Assembly (NCBI GenBank): GCA_029779995.1
Contig: JAKOZM010000104.1
Span: 1 to 27,256 of the forward strand
Direction: 5' to 3'
DNA: 27,256 bases
Source of the DNA: Actinomycetes bacterium
GTDB taxonomy: Bacteria > Actinomycetota > Actinomycetes > S36-B12 > UBA10799
Each line of letters opens with the position of its first letter. The stretch's first letter is position 1. The position numbers were made by a program, and so were the translations under genes. The notes beneath the pieces were generated by a model, which did not search any database, was not told the origin of the DNA, and saw nothing but the letters and a program-made list of their open reading frames with translations. Shown here in pieces: positions 6,743 through 14,726 of this stretch.

Positions 6743-8914
6743 GTGCCGGACAATGGCCAGGTGCTCGCGCTGCGGGCGATACTCGAGATTCAACAGGCCG
6801 CGCTCGGCGAGGCATTGACCCCGGATGCCATCATGGCGCGGATCGCGCAGAGCGCAGTCGCCATCACCTCGGCCAAGGGTGCGGTGATGGAGGTCATCGA
6901 AGGTGACCAGATGCACTACGCACACTGTGCGGGCAGCCTGGAGGGCACCGAAGGTTTGCGGCTGTCGATCGCGACCAGCCTGTCCGGCCTCGCAGTCACC
7001 CAGAACCAGGCGTTGCGCAGCAACGACGCCTTCGCCGATCCACGCGTCGACCACGATGCTGCGATGCGGATCGGGGTCCGCTCGATGGTGATCGTGCCGC
7101 TGACGGTCGACGGCACCACGCTGGCGGTCCTGAAGACCGTCTCGGACGACGTCCAGGCCTTCACCGACCACGATGTGGAGATCGTCACGACACTGGCCTC
7201 CTTCGCGGCCCGGGTGCTCCAGCAGACCCAGAGCCTGCACGATCGGCGCCTTGAGCAGGAGACATACCGGCTCATCTCGCAAACCAGTACCGACGCGATC
7301 CTGCAGGTCGGTCTGGACGGCCGCATTCTCTGGGCCTCCCCGGCAGCCCGGGAGATACTGGGCCACCCGCCGCGGGCGCTGGTCGGCATGGCGGCAGTCG
7401 ATCTGATCCACCCGCAACGGCGCGAGGAGTACGCCCAGCGAATCGCGCAGGCGACATCCGAAGGTGCGGACACCCGCCTGGAGTATCCCGCAGTGCGCCC
7501 CGATGGTTCCACGGTATGGGTCGAAAGCGCCGGTCGGTTCGCCCGTGACGAGCAGGGTGCGCTGCAGTACAGGGTGGTACGGTTGCGCGACATCAGCGCC
7601 GCCCGGGAGGCCGTTGAGGCGTTGGCGCAAAGTGAGAATCAGTTCCGGTCGGCGATGCAGAACGCGCCCATCGGGATGTGCCTGATCGGGACTGACGGGT
7701 CGTTTCTGCAGGTCAACGAGGCGTTGTGTCAGGTACTGGGGCGCCCGGAGCAAGTCCTCATGCGCAGCAACTGGCAGGAGCTCACCCACCCCGATGATGT
7801 GGGAGTCGACCTCGACTTCGCGGCGCAGGCGCTGTCGGGTGAACTGGACCAGTACCGTCTCGTCAAGCGCTACCTTCGGCCCGACGGTGCTGTTGTGTGG
7901 GGCGATCTGTCCGTCTCGGCAGTGCGCGATTCGAACGGCGCGGTCGTACATTTTGTGTCCCAGATCCTGGATATCAGCGAGCTCAAGCAAGAGGAGCAGC
8001 AGAGCGCGGCGACCATCAACAGGTACCACCGGCTGGCGGGCGTCGGCAACGACGTGATGGCAGAACTCACCTCCGAGGGTGTCTTCGTGTTGGTGTCGCC
8101 GAACACTAAGGCGCTTTTCGGCGTCGATGCCCCCGCCATCGTGGGGGATTCGCTGTTCTCCTTCGTTCCCAGCGACCAGCGCTCCCGAGTGCGCGCTGCG
8201 CTGCAGGCGTCCACACACTTCGAACTGCCGGTGCGTTCAGCCCACGGCCGAATCAGCCGGGCCGAGGCGGTGACGCAGGTTCTGCCGCACGATCCCGATG
8301 GGGGTCTGGTCATCCGGATCAGAGACATCACTGAGCACTTCGAAACCCGTGAGCAGTTGCGTACCCAAGCCCGCACCGATCCGTTGACCGGTTTGCTGGC
8401 CTGGCAGGAACTCGAACGGCGACTCGAGGCTCTGCTCGGTCATGAGCCGCGTACAGGCACCCGGACCGCCTTCGCGATGATGGAGGTCGGTGGCGTCGGG
8501 CAGGCACGCGAACAGCATTCAGAGGCAGTCGCCGACGAGTTGCTGCGCATCGTCGCGGACCGGATCCGCGGCGCTTTGCGCGAAAGCGACCTTGTGGCGC
8601 GCGGAGAAGGCGATCAACTCGCGGTGATGCTGGTAGGTGTCGAGCGGATGACTGATGCGGTGGAGGTGCTGCAGCGGGTGATTCAGGAGGTCGGGACACC
8701 CCACGCAGTCGATGGATCCGTACTCCGGCCTCGGCTCAGTATTGGTGTCACCGAGGCGTTACCCGACGAGTGGCCGGAGTGGGTCATCAGTCGCGCCGAG
8801 CAGGCCCTGGACAACTCCAAGAATCGAGGCGGTAACCGGGTTTCGTTGGCAGGGGGACTTCCTGAGTCGAGTGCGTCGGCGCAGGTGATCGCCTTCCCGG
8901 GCCGCAAGGGCTGA
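6743..8914 (+). CDS. GAF-PAS-PAS-PAS sensor with degenerate GGDEF domain (723 aa)
   Basis: The frame is open far upstream, but sequence before 6743 overlaps the hydrolase gene; the GTG at 6743 sits behind a -10 box and begins the first GAF helix. An N-terminal GAF domain covers about residues 20-165. PAS domains follow at about 173-290 (ISQTSTDAILQVGLDGRILW), 294-415 (FRSAMQNAPIGMCLIGTDGS) and 423-540. The C-terminal GGDEF domain begins with TDPLTGLLAWQELERRLEAL at about 545. At the place of GGDEF near residue 620 the protein reads E-G-D-Q-L, so the catalytic glutamate and the first glycine are replaced. It is therefore unlikely to make cyclic di-GMP and may instead bind GTP or act as an output adaptor. 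There is no signal peptide or membrane segment, so it is cytosolic. Its position between two paralogous secreted hydrolases is notable, but no evidence of cotranscription is seen. Confidence 0.85.
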   Translation: MPDNGQVLALRAILEIQQAALGEALTPDAIMARIAQSAVAITSAKGAVMEVIEGDQMHYAHCAGSLEGTEGLRLSIATSLSGLAVTQNQALRSNDAFADPRVDHDAAMRIGVRSMVIVPLTVDGTTLAVLKTVSDDVQAFTDHDVEIVTTLASFAARVLQQTQSLHDRRLEQETYRLISQTSTDAILQVGLDGRILWASPAAREILGHPPRALVGMAAVDLIHPQRREEYAQRIAQATSEGADTRLEYPAVRPDGSTVWVESAGRFARDEQGALQYRVVRLRDISAAREAVEALAQSENQFRSAMQNAPIGMCLIGTDGSFLQVNEALCQVLGRPEQVLMRSNWQELTHPDDVGVDLDFAAQALSGELDQYRLVKRYLRPDGAVVWGDLSVSAVRDSNGAVVHFVSQILDISELKQEEQQSAATINRYHRLAGVGNDVMAELTSEGVFVLVSPNTKALFGVDAPAIVGDSLFSFVPSDQRSRVRAALQASTHFELPVRSAHGRISRAEAVTQVLPHDPDGGLVIRIRDITEHFETREQLRTQARTDPLTGLLAWQELERRLEALLGHEPRTGTRTAFAMMEVGGVGQAREQHSEAVADELLRIVADRIRGALRESDLVARGEGDQLAVMLVGVERMTDAVEVLQRVIQEVGTPHAVDGSVLRPRLSIGVTEALPDEWPEWVISRAEQALDNSKNRGGNRVSLAGGLPESSASAQVIAFPGRKG

Positions 8915-8944
8915 AACGCTGGCCGATCTTTCAGTAAATGGGCG

Positions 8945-8978
8945 GAAGGTGCGATTTGCTGCGGCGTCTCGCAGCAAC
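8945..8978. repeat. Intergenic palindromic repeat, copy B
   Basis: This copy starts 30 nt after the stop of the GAF-PAS gene and matches copy A (6637-6670) at 31 of 34 positions. The outer stem TGCGA/TCGCA is unchanged. Two of the three changes are C to T in the left arm of the inner stem, where G-T (G-U) pairing is kept; the third lies in the bulge. Confidence 0.6.
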
Positions 8979-9065
8979 GAGTGCCCAACTGCTCGCCGAG
9001 GGCGGTTCCAGGTGGGCTCCGGAAGTTCGGGCCCTCCGAGGCGCCAGGCGGATCACAGATTCCGG

Positions 9066-9093
9066 TTGGTGCAGACACCCAGGGGCCTATCGC
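9066..9093 (+). promoter_or_regulatory. Putative promoter of the second serine hydrolase gene
   Basis: TTGGTG (9066-9071) and TATCGC (9088-9093) are 16 nt apart, upstream of the ATG at 9154. The match is modest; CTTAGTGT just downstream is an alternative -10 region. Confidence 0.3.
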
Positions 9094-9153
9094 TTAGTGT
9101 CGGGAGGCACAGAGGACCGCGCGACCTTCGTGGCCCCGGAAAGGCCCCCCACC

Positions 9154-11238
9154 ATGCGCATCGTCCGTGCTCTTGCCACGACCGTGGTCATCGCGACCCT
9201 CATCGGGGGGATTCCTGCAGCGCAGGCTGCCACGCCCGTCGCGAAGAAACCGGCGCCGACGTTCACCAAGACGAAAGTGGAGGGCCGCAAGGCCGTCCGC
9301 AGTGCGATGCATCAGACGAACGCGACCTCGGTGTCTTTGGCGTTGGTCGCCAACGGGAAGCGGGTGTGGAGCCAGACCTTCGGTCGTGGGAACAGTAAGG
9401 GTCAGAAGCCATCGCCGACGACGAAGTACGGTATCGGCTCGGTGAGCAAGACGCTGACCGCCATCTCGATCATGCAGTTGGTGGATGCCGGGAAGGTGTC
9501 CCTGGACGCGCCGGTGGTGCGGTATGTACCGGACTTCACCATGAAGTCCCCGCAGTACCGACAGATCACGGTGCGGATGCTGCTCAACCACTCGGCAGGA
9601 CTGCCTGGTTCGGATTACGCCGATGCACTCAGTTACCAGCCGATCCCCGGATACATCGAACGCTTCCTCAAGGGTTTGCGCACGTCCTATCTGAAGACCA
9701 CACCGGGCGCGATGAACGTGTATTGCAACGACTGCTACACCTTGGCCGGACTCGTTGTGGAGCGCGTGTCCGGGATGACCCTTCCCGAGTACATGGCCAA
9801 GAACATCCTCAAGCCCCTGGGCATGAAGCACTCGACCTTCCCGACATCGCTGCCCATGCCAGGCCAGGTCGCACCCGTGATTGCGCAGGGGAAGGCCCAG
9901 CCCCTGCAGATTCTGAACATGTTCGCCACGGGTGGGCTCTTCTCCACACCCAATGACATGGCGCGCCTGGCCATGATCTTCACCGGCGGCGGAGTCGTCG
10001 ATGGCAAACGCATCCTGTCGCGCTCGGCCATTGAGACGATGGGCACCGACCAGACGAGCACCACCCTGCGGGTAGCGTCGCCCAGCGCCTTTAGATACGG
10101 CCTGGGATGGGACAGCATGCAGGATCCGGCGCTGAACTCCGCGGGGGTCCGCGGCTGGACCAAGGGCGGCGACCTCACCCAATTCCACGCCGGTTTTCTG
10201 ATCGCGCCGGACCAGGGGCTGGCCGTCATCGTCACGGGGGCCGGCAAGACGTTCAGCTCCACCAGCGCTCAGACGATCGGCCAGATCGTGCTGCTCAACG
10301 CGCTGGTCGACAACGGCGATATCACGAGACTGCCCCGGCAAATCAGCGGGCAGCCGGCGGTTGCGAGGGCGAGCGCCAGACAGGTCAACCGGGTCACGGG
10401 AACATACCTGGCTCAGGGGGTCACGGTGCGGGTCACCGAGGGCAACCAGAACTCCCTGCGGTTGCAACTCCTGTCCAACGGCAAGTGGGAGCCCCAACCG
10501 GGTCGCTTGGTACGTCGTGCTGATGGTGCCTTCTGGTCCACGGCCACGCCCGGATCATCGATCACTGTGCAAAGGGCCTGGGGGCGCAGATATCTGACGC
10601 TGCGCGGTATCGGTGGCACCGGGACCTTCCGCACGCACTCCATACTCGGGCAGCGCGTGCGGTCCGGCGGTCCGACACCCCAGGCATGGCAGGCACGCGT
10701 GGGGCAGAGGTGGTTACTCGCCAATGAGGATCCGTCGTCAGTCAACTGGACCCTCTCAGGCACTCCTGCCGTGGAGTTGACGAGCATCCCCGGACTCTCC
10801 GGCTATCTGCTGGCCACCGGGGCGTTGGTCGAGACCGTGCCCGTCGACGTGACGGCCAGCGACACCGTCGGCAGCATGTTCCTGGCGATTCCACTGGTGC
10901 CCGGCCGTGACCAATACGACCTCGATTTCTCGCCCAGGGGTGGTGAGGAGTACCTCACCTTCAGCAGCAGCGTTCTGCGGCCCGCGGCCACGGTTCCCGC
11001 GCTCAAGGATGGGTCAAATGCCGTTCCTATCGGCCCGTCGGGACTGGTCGAGTGGTTCCGCGTTCCCGCATCATCCACGGTCAGCCTTTCGGGCCAGAGC
11101 AACTGGAAGTTGTTCGACGAGGACCTATCGTTGATCGACTCCGGAGGCGGCGGGCAAGCATCGAAGCCGGCTCCCGCGGGCGCGTACTTGGCGGTCTTCG
11201 GGCCGGCGGGAAGTTTCGCCACTGTGGTGGTGGGATAG
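9154..11238 (+). CDS. Secreted serine hydrolase, beta-lactamase/PBP4-like fold (copy 2, 694 aa)
   Basis: The ATG at 9154 begins a signal peptide (MRIVRALATTVVIATLIGGIP, split MRIVRALATT and VVIATLIGGIP, ending near AQA) and has GGAAAGG upstream; the frame extends further back but that part is not protein-like. Catalytic motifs are S96-V-S-K99, Y190-C-N192 and K337-G-G, at nearly the same positions as in copy 1. The segments MLLNHSAGLPG, TTPGAMNVYCNDC and GLGWDSMQDPALNSAGV match copy 1 closely. The C-terminal domain (from about residue 400) is shared too, with ATGALVETVPVDVTASD and SSSVLRPAATVPAL matching ATGALVDTVPFDATSSE and SSVLRPAATVPSL in copy 1. The two are old tandem paralogues now separated by the GAF-PAS gene. 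The protein is exported, and the substrate is unknown. Confidence 0.85.
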   Translation: MRIVRALATTVVIATLIGGIPAAQAATPVAKKPAPTFTKTKVEGRKAVRSAMHQTNATSVSLALVANGKRVWSQTFGRGNSKGQKPSPTTKYGIGSVSKTLTAISIMQLVDAGKVSLDAPVVRYVPDFTMKSPQYRQITVRMLLNHSAGLPGSDYADALSYQPIPGYIERFLKGLRTSYLKTTPGAMNVYCNDCYTLAGLVVERVSGMTLPEYMAKNILKPLGMKHSTFPTSLPMPGQVAPVIAQGKAQPLQILNMFATGGLFSTPNDMARLAMIFTGGGVVDGKRILSRSAIETMGTDQTSTTLRVASPSAFRYGLGWDSMQDPALNSAGVRGWTKGGDLTQFHAGFLIAPDQGLAVIVTGAGKTFSSTSAQTIGQIVLLNALVDNGDITRLPRQISGQPAVARASARQVNRVTGTYLAQGVTVRVTEGNQNSLRLQLLSNGKWEPQPGRLVRRADGAFWSTATPGSSITVQRAWGRRYLTLRGIGGTGTFRTHSILGQRVRSGGPTPQAWQARVGQRWLLANEDPSSVNWTLSGTPAVELTSIPGLSGYLLATGALVETVPVDVTASDTVGSMFLAIPLVPGRDQYDLDFSPRGGEEYLTFSSSVLRPAATVPALKDGSNAVPIGPSGLVEWFRVPASSTVSLSGQSNWKLFDEDLSLIDSGGGGQASKPAPAGAYLAVFGPAGSFATVVVG

Positions 11239-11523
11239 CCGTAGTTCGCCGGAACGACGAGAACGCTCGCCCCGACATCCTGCTTGTATGACACGGGAGT
11301 TGGTCAGTTGCGGGGACTTATCGTGCGTCCCTCTGACATGTTCAATATCCCGCACCCAGCTCAGTATTCAACCGCTGACCTCACCTTGGTGAAGATGCGT
11401 CCTTCGTCACCGTTCGGCCATTGAGTTCACGCCATCTATCGACCCCAAACTGCACCCCGCCATTGCCAGCCCGCGAATCGTCCGTTAAGGTCAGGCATTG
11501 CCTATGACCTGGGAGGTCCGGCC
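11239..11523. other. Intergenic region without a recognised gene
   Basis: No coding frame with family resemblance is visible on either strand. Only the ribosome binding site GGGAGG (11511-11516) for the next gene is clear. No convincing promoter pair was found. Confidence 0.5.
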
Positions 11524-12219
11524 ATGACCGAGCGACTTTCAACTCGGATAGTCGCTTTCGTCGCGGCCCTAGCAGGGTTGGCGGCCATGACTCTCCACAC
11601 CGCACCCGCCTCGACTGCGGCGGACACCACTGTTGTGAAGCGGGTGGGGGCAACGATCGTGTACAAGAACGTCGCCCACCCCTCGCGCCCTGGAAACTGC
11701 GGGTCCTTCGTGGTCCTGGAGTGGACCGACCCCCAGGTGGAGGGTTTCGAGCCGACGGGCTGGACCGGTCACTACTTCTATGGCCGGCCAGGAGAGGAAC
11801 GCGTTGAGAAGACCATCACCGGGACACCTCCTTTCCACAACACACTGGACATGATGACCGTCAACTTCTATGCACCCGGCGGTGCCAACTGGTTGTCGCT
11901 CGGTTACAAGTCCCGCGCTGCGAGCCCGGCCGCAGGTTATCCCCTCGACTGCTCGGACCAGGTCGCCGTTACGCAGGGGTACTACGGCACTCAAGCCTGG
12001 GTCGACGTCACCGGGACTCTCTCCGAATCGACGACTGCCAAGTGCCTGAAGGCCCGCGAGAAGTACGACTCCGCCCGTAAGAAGGTCAGCCAGCTGCGCC
12101 GGGACCTGCGCAAGACCAAGTCCGATGCGGCTAAGGCCAAGATCCGCAACCGGTTGGACGCGGCGGTCAAGGCCCGGGCGCAGTCCGCTGCGGCCTTAGG
12201 TAAAGCCTGCAACGGCTGA
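11524..12219 (+). CDS. Secreted protein with C-terminal coiled coil (231 aa), unknown function
   Basis: The ATG has GGGAGG 7 nt upstream. Residues 1-33 form a signal peptide (FVAALAGLAAMTLHTAPAST core). The middle part, about residues 35-165, is rich in beta-prone and aromatic residues, with NCGSFVVLEWTD and TGWTGHYFYGRPGEE. The last 60 residues are Lys/Arg/Ala-rich and strongly helical (KYDSARKKVSQLRRDLRKTK), suggesting a coiled coil. Four cysteines (in NCGS, LDCSD, AKCLK and KACNG) could form two disulphides, fitting an exported protein. I recognise no family. It has no obvious operon partner: an msrA fragment on the other strand follows. Confidence 0.7.
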   Translation: MTERLSTRIVAFVAALAGLAAMTLHTAPASTAADTTVVKRVGATIVYKNVAHPSRPGNCGSFVVLEWTDPQVEGFEPTGWTGHYFYGRPGEERVEKTITGTPPFHNTLDMMTVNFYAPGGANWLSLGYKSRAASPAAGYPLDCSDQVAVTQGYYGTQAWVDVTGTLSESTTAKCLKAREKYDSARKKVSQLRRDLRKTKSDAAKAKIRNRLDAAVKARAQSAAALGKACNG

Positions 12220-12329
12220 GGGCAGATGCAGGAGCGCTTGTCCCAAGCCACTGCGGTGCGCAAGGGCGGGCTGCGGCCGGGAACTTCCGCCGACATTCAT
12301 GTGCCGCCTCCATCGCAGTGGCGATGACC

Positions 12330-12670
12330 TTTCGGTCGTAAGGCACAGATAGCCGTGGGGAACTGGTGCAGGTACCGCTGGTGGTAGTCCTCGGCGAAGA
12401 AGAACGGATGCTTGCGCGGCGTGCGCGATCGCGGTTACTGACCCGTAGACCAGTTGGTCCAGCACCCCCTGATAGGCGTCGTATGTCCGCTCTGCCGCCT
12501 CGAGCTGTGCGTCGTTCGTGTAGGAGGTGGCCAACCGGTGCTCAGTGCCGACGTCGTTGCCGTGGCCGAAGGCTGGGTCGGGATGCTCGCAGCAACCCGC
12601 AGGATCTCCAGGGTGGGGTTGGTATGGGCAACCAGCGTCGACTCCGCATGGCCCGTCCGGCCGCCACGCC
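12330..12670 (-). pseudogene. msrA: msrA pseudogene (internal fragment with frameshifts)
   Basis: The minus strand carries pieces of peptide-methionine (S)-S-oxide reductase in three frames. Frame one reads GRTGHAESTLVAHTNPTLEI-LRV, matching GRTGHTEATLVAYTCPTLDI-LRV of the intact msrA at 19249-19878. Frame two reads EHPDPAFGHGNDVGTEHRLA and on through YDAYQGVLDQLVYGSVTAI. Frame three reads HPFFFAEDYHQRYLHQFP. A last shift gives PHGYLC. The part with the catalytic GCFWG motif and the true C-terminus are missing. At least three frameshifts make it non-functional. Given its divergence from the intact copy it is probably a relic of a different msrA rather than a recent duplicate. Confidence 0.8.
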
Positions 12671-12749
12671 CTTTGGCGCCTCGGACACCAGCATCAAGGT
12701 CCAGGAACCGATATCGTCCACGGGAATCGGGCGAAAGGGGCGCAGAGGG

Positions 12750-13100
12750 TTGCATTTCAAGTTGATCGTGCTTGTCGTTGAAGACGCGGATACTGACGGC
12801 ATCGTGCAGGCCGCGCGGGACGCGGGGGCCACCGGCGCGACAGTGGTCAGTCAGGTGCGCGGCGAGGGATATGAACCTCCCACCGGGTTCTTCGGGCTCG
12901 ACGTCGGTGAGCGCCGAGACCTCGTCCTGCTGTTGGTCGAGCAGCACCTTGCCCGAGCAATCCTGGAGACAGTCAGTGCCGTGGGGGGGTTCGACTCTGA
13001 GCCAGGCGCCGGTATCGCCTTCCAGATAGATGTCGAGGATGCGGTGGGGGTCATCAACCAGGAACGCATGCTGCAGTCCCGGGTGGAGGAGGAACTATGA
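12750..13100 (+). CDS. PII-like signalling protein (116 aa)
   Basis: The proposed TTG start has AAGGGG 9 nt upstream and gives LHFKLIVLVVEDADTDGIVQ as N-terminus. The frame runs back into the msrA relic, so the start is not certain; GTG at 12768 is an alternative. The fold pattern is that of PII proteins: a first beta strand, helix, then GATGATVVSQVRGEG, a short loop where PII has its T-loop, RRDLVLLLVEQ, a second helix and a final strand FQIDVEDAVGV. The T-loop is short and lacks the modifiable tyrosine, and the B-loop differs from the canonical TGKIGDGK, so it is not GlnB/GlnK. PII-like proteins are trimers that usually bind adenine nucleotides. The stop overlaps the start of the CBS gene by 4 nt (ATGA), so the two are translationally coupled, and the antiporter follows. 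A role in gating that transporter is inferred from context. Confidence 0.75.
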   Translation: MHFKLIVLVVEDADTDGIVQAARDAGATGATVVSQVRGEGYEPPTGFFGLDVGERRDLVLLLVEQHLARAILETVSAVGGFDSEPGAGIAFQIDVEDAVGVINQERMLQSRVEEEL

Positions 13101-13504
13101 CGGCCTCGCGATCCAGGATCCGCGTCCGCGAAGTGATGAAGGCGCAGGTTGACGTAGTCGACGGGTTGACGACCGTGGCCGAAGCGCTGCGGCAGATGCG
13201 TCACGTGGAAACCAAGTGTCTGATCGTCGAGAAACGACACGAACACGACGAGTACGGGATTGTCCTTATCGCCGATATCGCCCGGCAGGTGCTGGCAAAG
13301 GACCGCTCACCAGCGCGAGTTCATGTCTACGAGATCATGTCCAAGCCGGTGATCACCGTCGACCCGGACATGGACATCCGATACTGCGCCCGGCTCTTCG
13401 ACAAATTTGGTCTGTCGAGAGCACCCGTCGTTGAGGACCGGTCCATCGTCGGCATCGTCTCCTACACCGACATGGTCCTGCGCGGGCTGTACCGGGAGAT
13501 CTAG
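13097..13504 (+). CDS. CBS-pair protein (135 aa)
   Basis: Two CBS motifs make up almost the whole protein: about residues 10-65 (VREVMKAQVDVVDGLTTVAE, then IVLIADIARQVL) and 75-132 (VYEIMSKPVITVDPDMDIRY, then IVGIVSYTDMVLRG). Such a pair (Bateman module) normally binds adenosine nucleotides or related ligands, and stand-alone pairs often dimerise and regulate a partner protein. There is no membrane segment or catalytic domain. It starts inside the stop of the PII-like gene (ATGA) and ends 3 nt before the antiporter start, so all three are one operon. The most likely partner is the antiporter, which has no regulatory domain of its own. Confidence 0.85.
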   Translation: MTASRSRIRVREVMKAQVDVVDGLTTVAEALRQMRHVETKCLIVEKRHEHDEYGIVLIADIARQVLAKDRSPARVHVYEIMSKPVITVDPDMDIRYCARLFDKFGLSRAPVVEDRSIVGIVSYTDMVLRGLYREI

Positions 13505-13507
13505 CCC

Positions 13508-14641
13508 GTGCCGACGTCGGTGGAGATCCTTGAACTCGGCGCAGTACTGCTTGCGGCCGCCGCCGCGGGCTGGGTTGCCCGCCGCTTGACGCTTCCTGCC
13601 GTGCTCGGGTTCCTCGCCGTCGGAATCCTGGTGTCGCCGTTCACGCCGGGATATGTCGCCAGCCGCGAGCACATCGGACTACTCGGCGAGTTCGGAGTCG
13701 TCCTTCTGCTATTCGAGGTGGGAATCGAGATCAACCTCGGCAAGGTGCGCCGTGAACAGCGTCGTCTGCTGATCGCCGCGCCGGCGCAGGTGCTGCTGAC
13801 CACCGCGATCACGGCAGGGATCTTCGTCGCCGCCGGACAACAGGCGGCCACCGCCAGCGTCCTCGGCCTGGCGGTGGCGTTGTCGTCAAGTGTCGTCATC
13901 GTCAATATCGTCAGAAGTCGCAAGCGTCGCACCAACCGGGCTACCGAGGCCACCATGCTGACCTGGAGTGTCTTACAGGACGTGTGCGGAGTCCTGCTGG
14001 CCGCCATCCTGCTGTCCTTCGCCGGGGTTTCCGACCGTCCGCCCGCTCTGGCCCTGGCGGGTCTCGCAGGATACCTGGCCGTTGCCGTGGCAGCTGCGTG
14101 GCTGCTGCCACGGGCACTTCGGCGGCTCGGCACCGAACCTGATCTGCTGCTGATCGTGCCCATCGGGGTGGGTCTCTCCCTGGCGGGTGTCGGTGCGAAG
14201 GCCTTCGGTCTGCCCGCTGCCCTGGCCGCCTTCATCGCCGGTCTGGTCGTATCCGAGTCACCGGAGTCCGCCGTCGCGAGAAGGCAACTCATGCCGTTTC
14301 GCGATGTGTTCGCTGTGCTCTTCTTCGTCTCCGTCGGCACCCTCATCGACCCCGCAGCGGTAATGGCGGGACTGCCGTGGCTGGCGCTGGTCCTCTTCGC
14401 TCTGGTCCTCGGCAAAGTCCTGGTCACCGCTGGCGCCGCAGCCTGGGCCAGAGCCAGCCGACCACTTCAGGTGGCGGTGGGAATGGGCCAGGTCGGGGAA
14501 CTCAGTTTTGTCCTGGCCTCCTTGCTCATCGGCGCCGGACTCCTGACCGCGGACATATACGCCGCACTGCTCGCGGCCGTTGTCGTGAGCATCGTCGCCT
14601 CAACCGTGGGCGTGCGCCTGCACTGGCAGCGCGCGCACTAG
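13508..14641 (+). CDS. CPA2-type cation:proton antiporter, transmembrane part only (377 aa)
   Basis: The GTG start lies 3 nt after the CBS gene. The protein has about 12-13 hydrophobic segments and the marks of the CPA2 (KefB/GerN-type) family: VVLLLFEVGIEI near residue 68, LSSSVVIVNIV near 125, Q157-D158 in SVLQDVCGVLL (the ion-binding acidic residue), FFVSVGTLIDP near 280 and GQVGELSFVLA near 327. It exchanges K+ or Na+ for protons in the cytoplasmic membrane; the ion is not known from sequence. CPA2 proteins of the KefB/KefC type carry a cytosolic RCK/TrkA-N domain after the last helix; this one stops at LHWQRAH directly after the final helix. The two upstream genes encode soluble nucleotide-sensing folds that could supply this control. 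Confidence 0.9.
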   Translation: MPTSVEILELGAVLLAAAAAGWVARRLTLPAVLGFLAVGILVSPFTPGYVASREHIGLLGEFGVVLLLFEVGIEINLGKVRREQRRLLIAAPAQVLLTTAITAGIFVAAGQQAATASVLGLAVALSSSVVIVNIVRSRKRRTNRATEATMLTWSVLQDVCGVLLAAILLSFAGVSDRPPALALAGLAGYLAVAVAAAWLLPRALRRLGTEPDLLLIVPIGVGLSLAGVGAKAFGLPAALAAFIAGLVVSESPESAVARRQLMPFRDVFAVLFFVSVGTLIDPAAVMAGLPWLALVLFALVLGKVLVTAGAAAWARASRPLQVAVGMGQVGELSFVLASLLIGAGLLTADIYAALLAAVVVSIVASTVGVRLHWQRAH

Positions 14642-14726
14642 TCCTGGGCTCGTGATGTGGAACGCAGCCAGATGGCGGTGCGCAGAGACACCCCCAGCCC
14701 CAGCGCCCCCGACAGGCGTGTTCCGC

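Noticed and set aside
6623..8218. Long minus-strand frame (531 codons) antisense to the GAF-PAS gene
   Set aside because: It mirrors a well-supported multi-domain gene, has low-complexity, Arg/Gln/His-rich sequence and no family resemblance; long antisense frames are common in high-GC DNA.
9094..10497. Minus-strand frame (467 codons) opposite the second hydrolase
   Set aside because: It covers the catalytic motifs of the hydrolase on the other strand and has no recognisable domain of its own.
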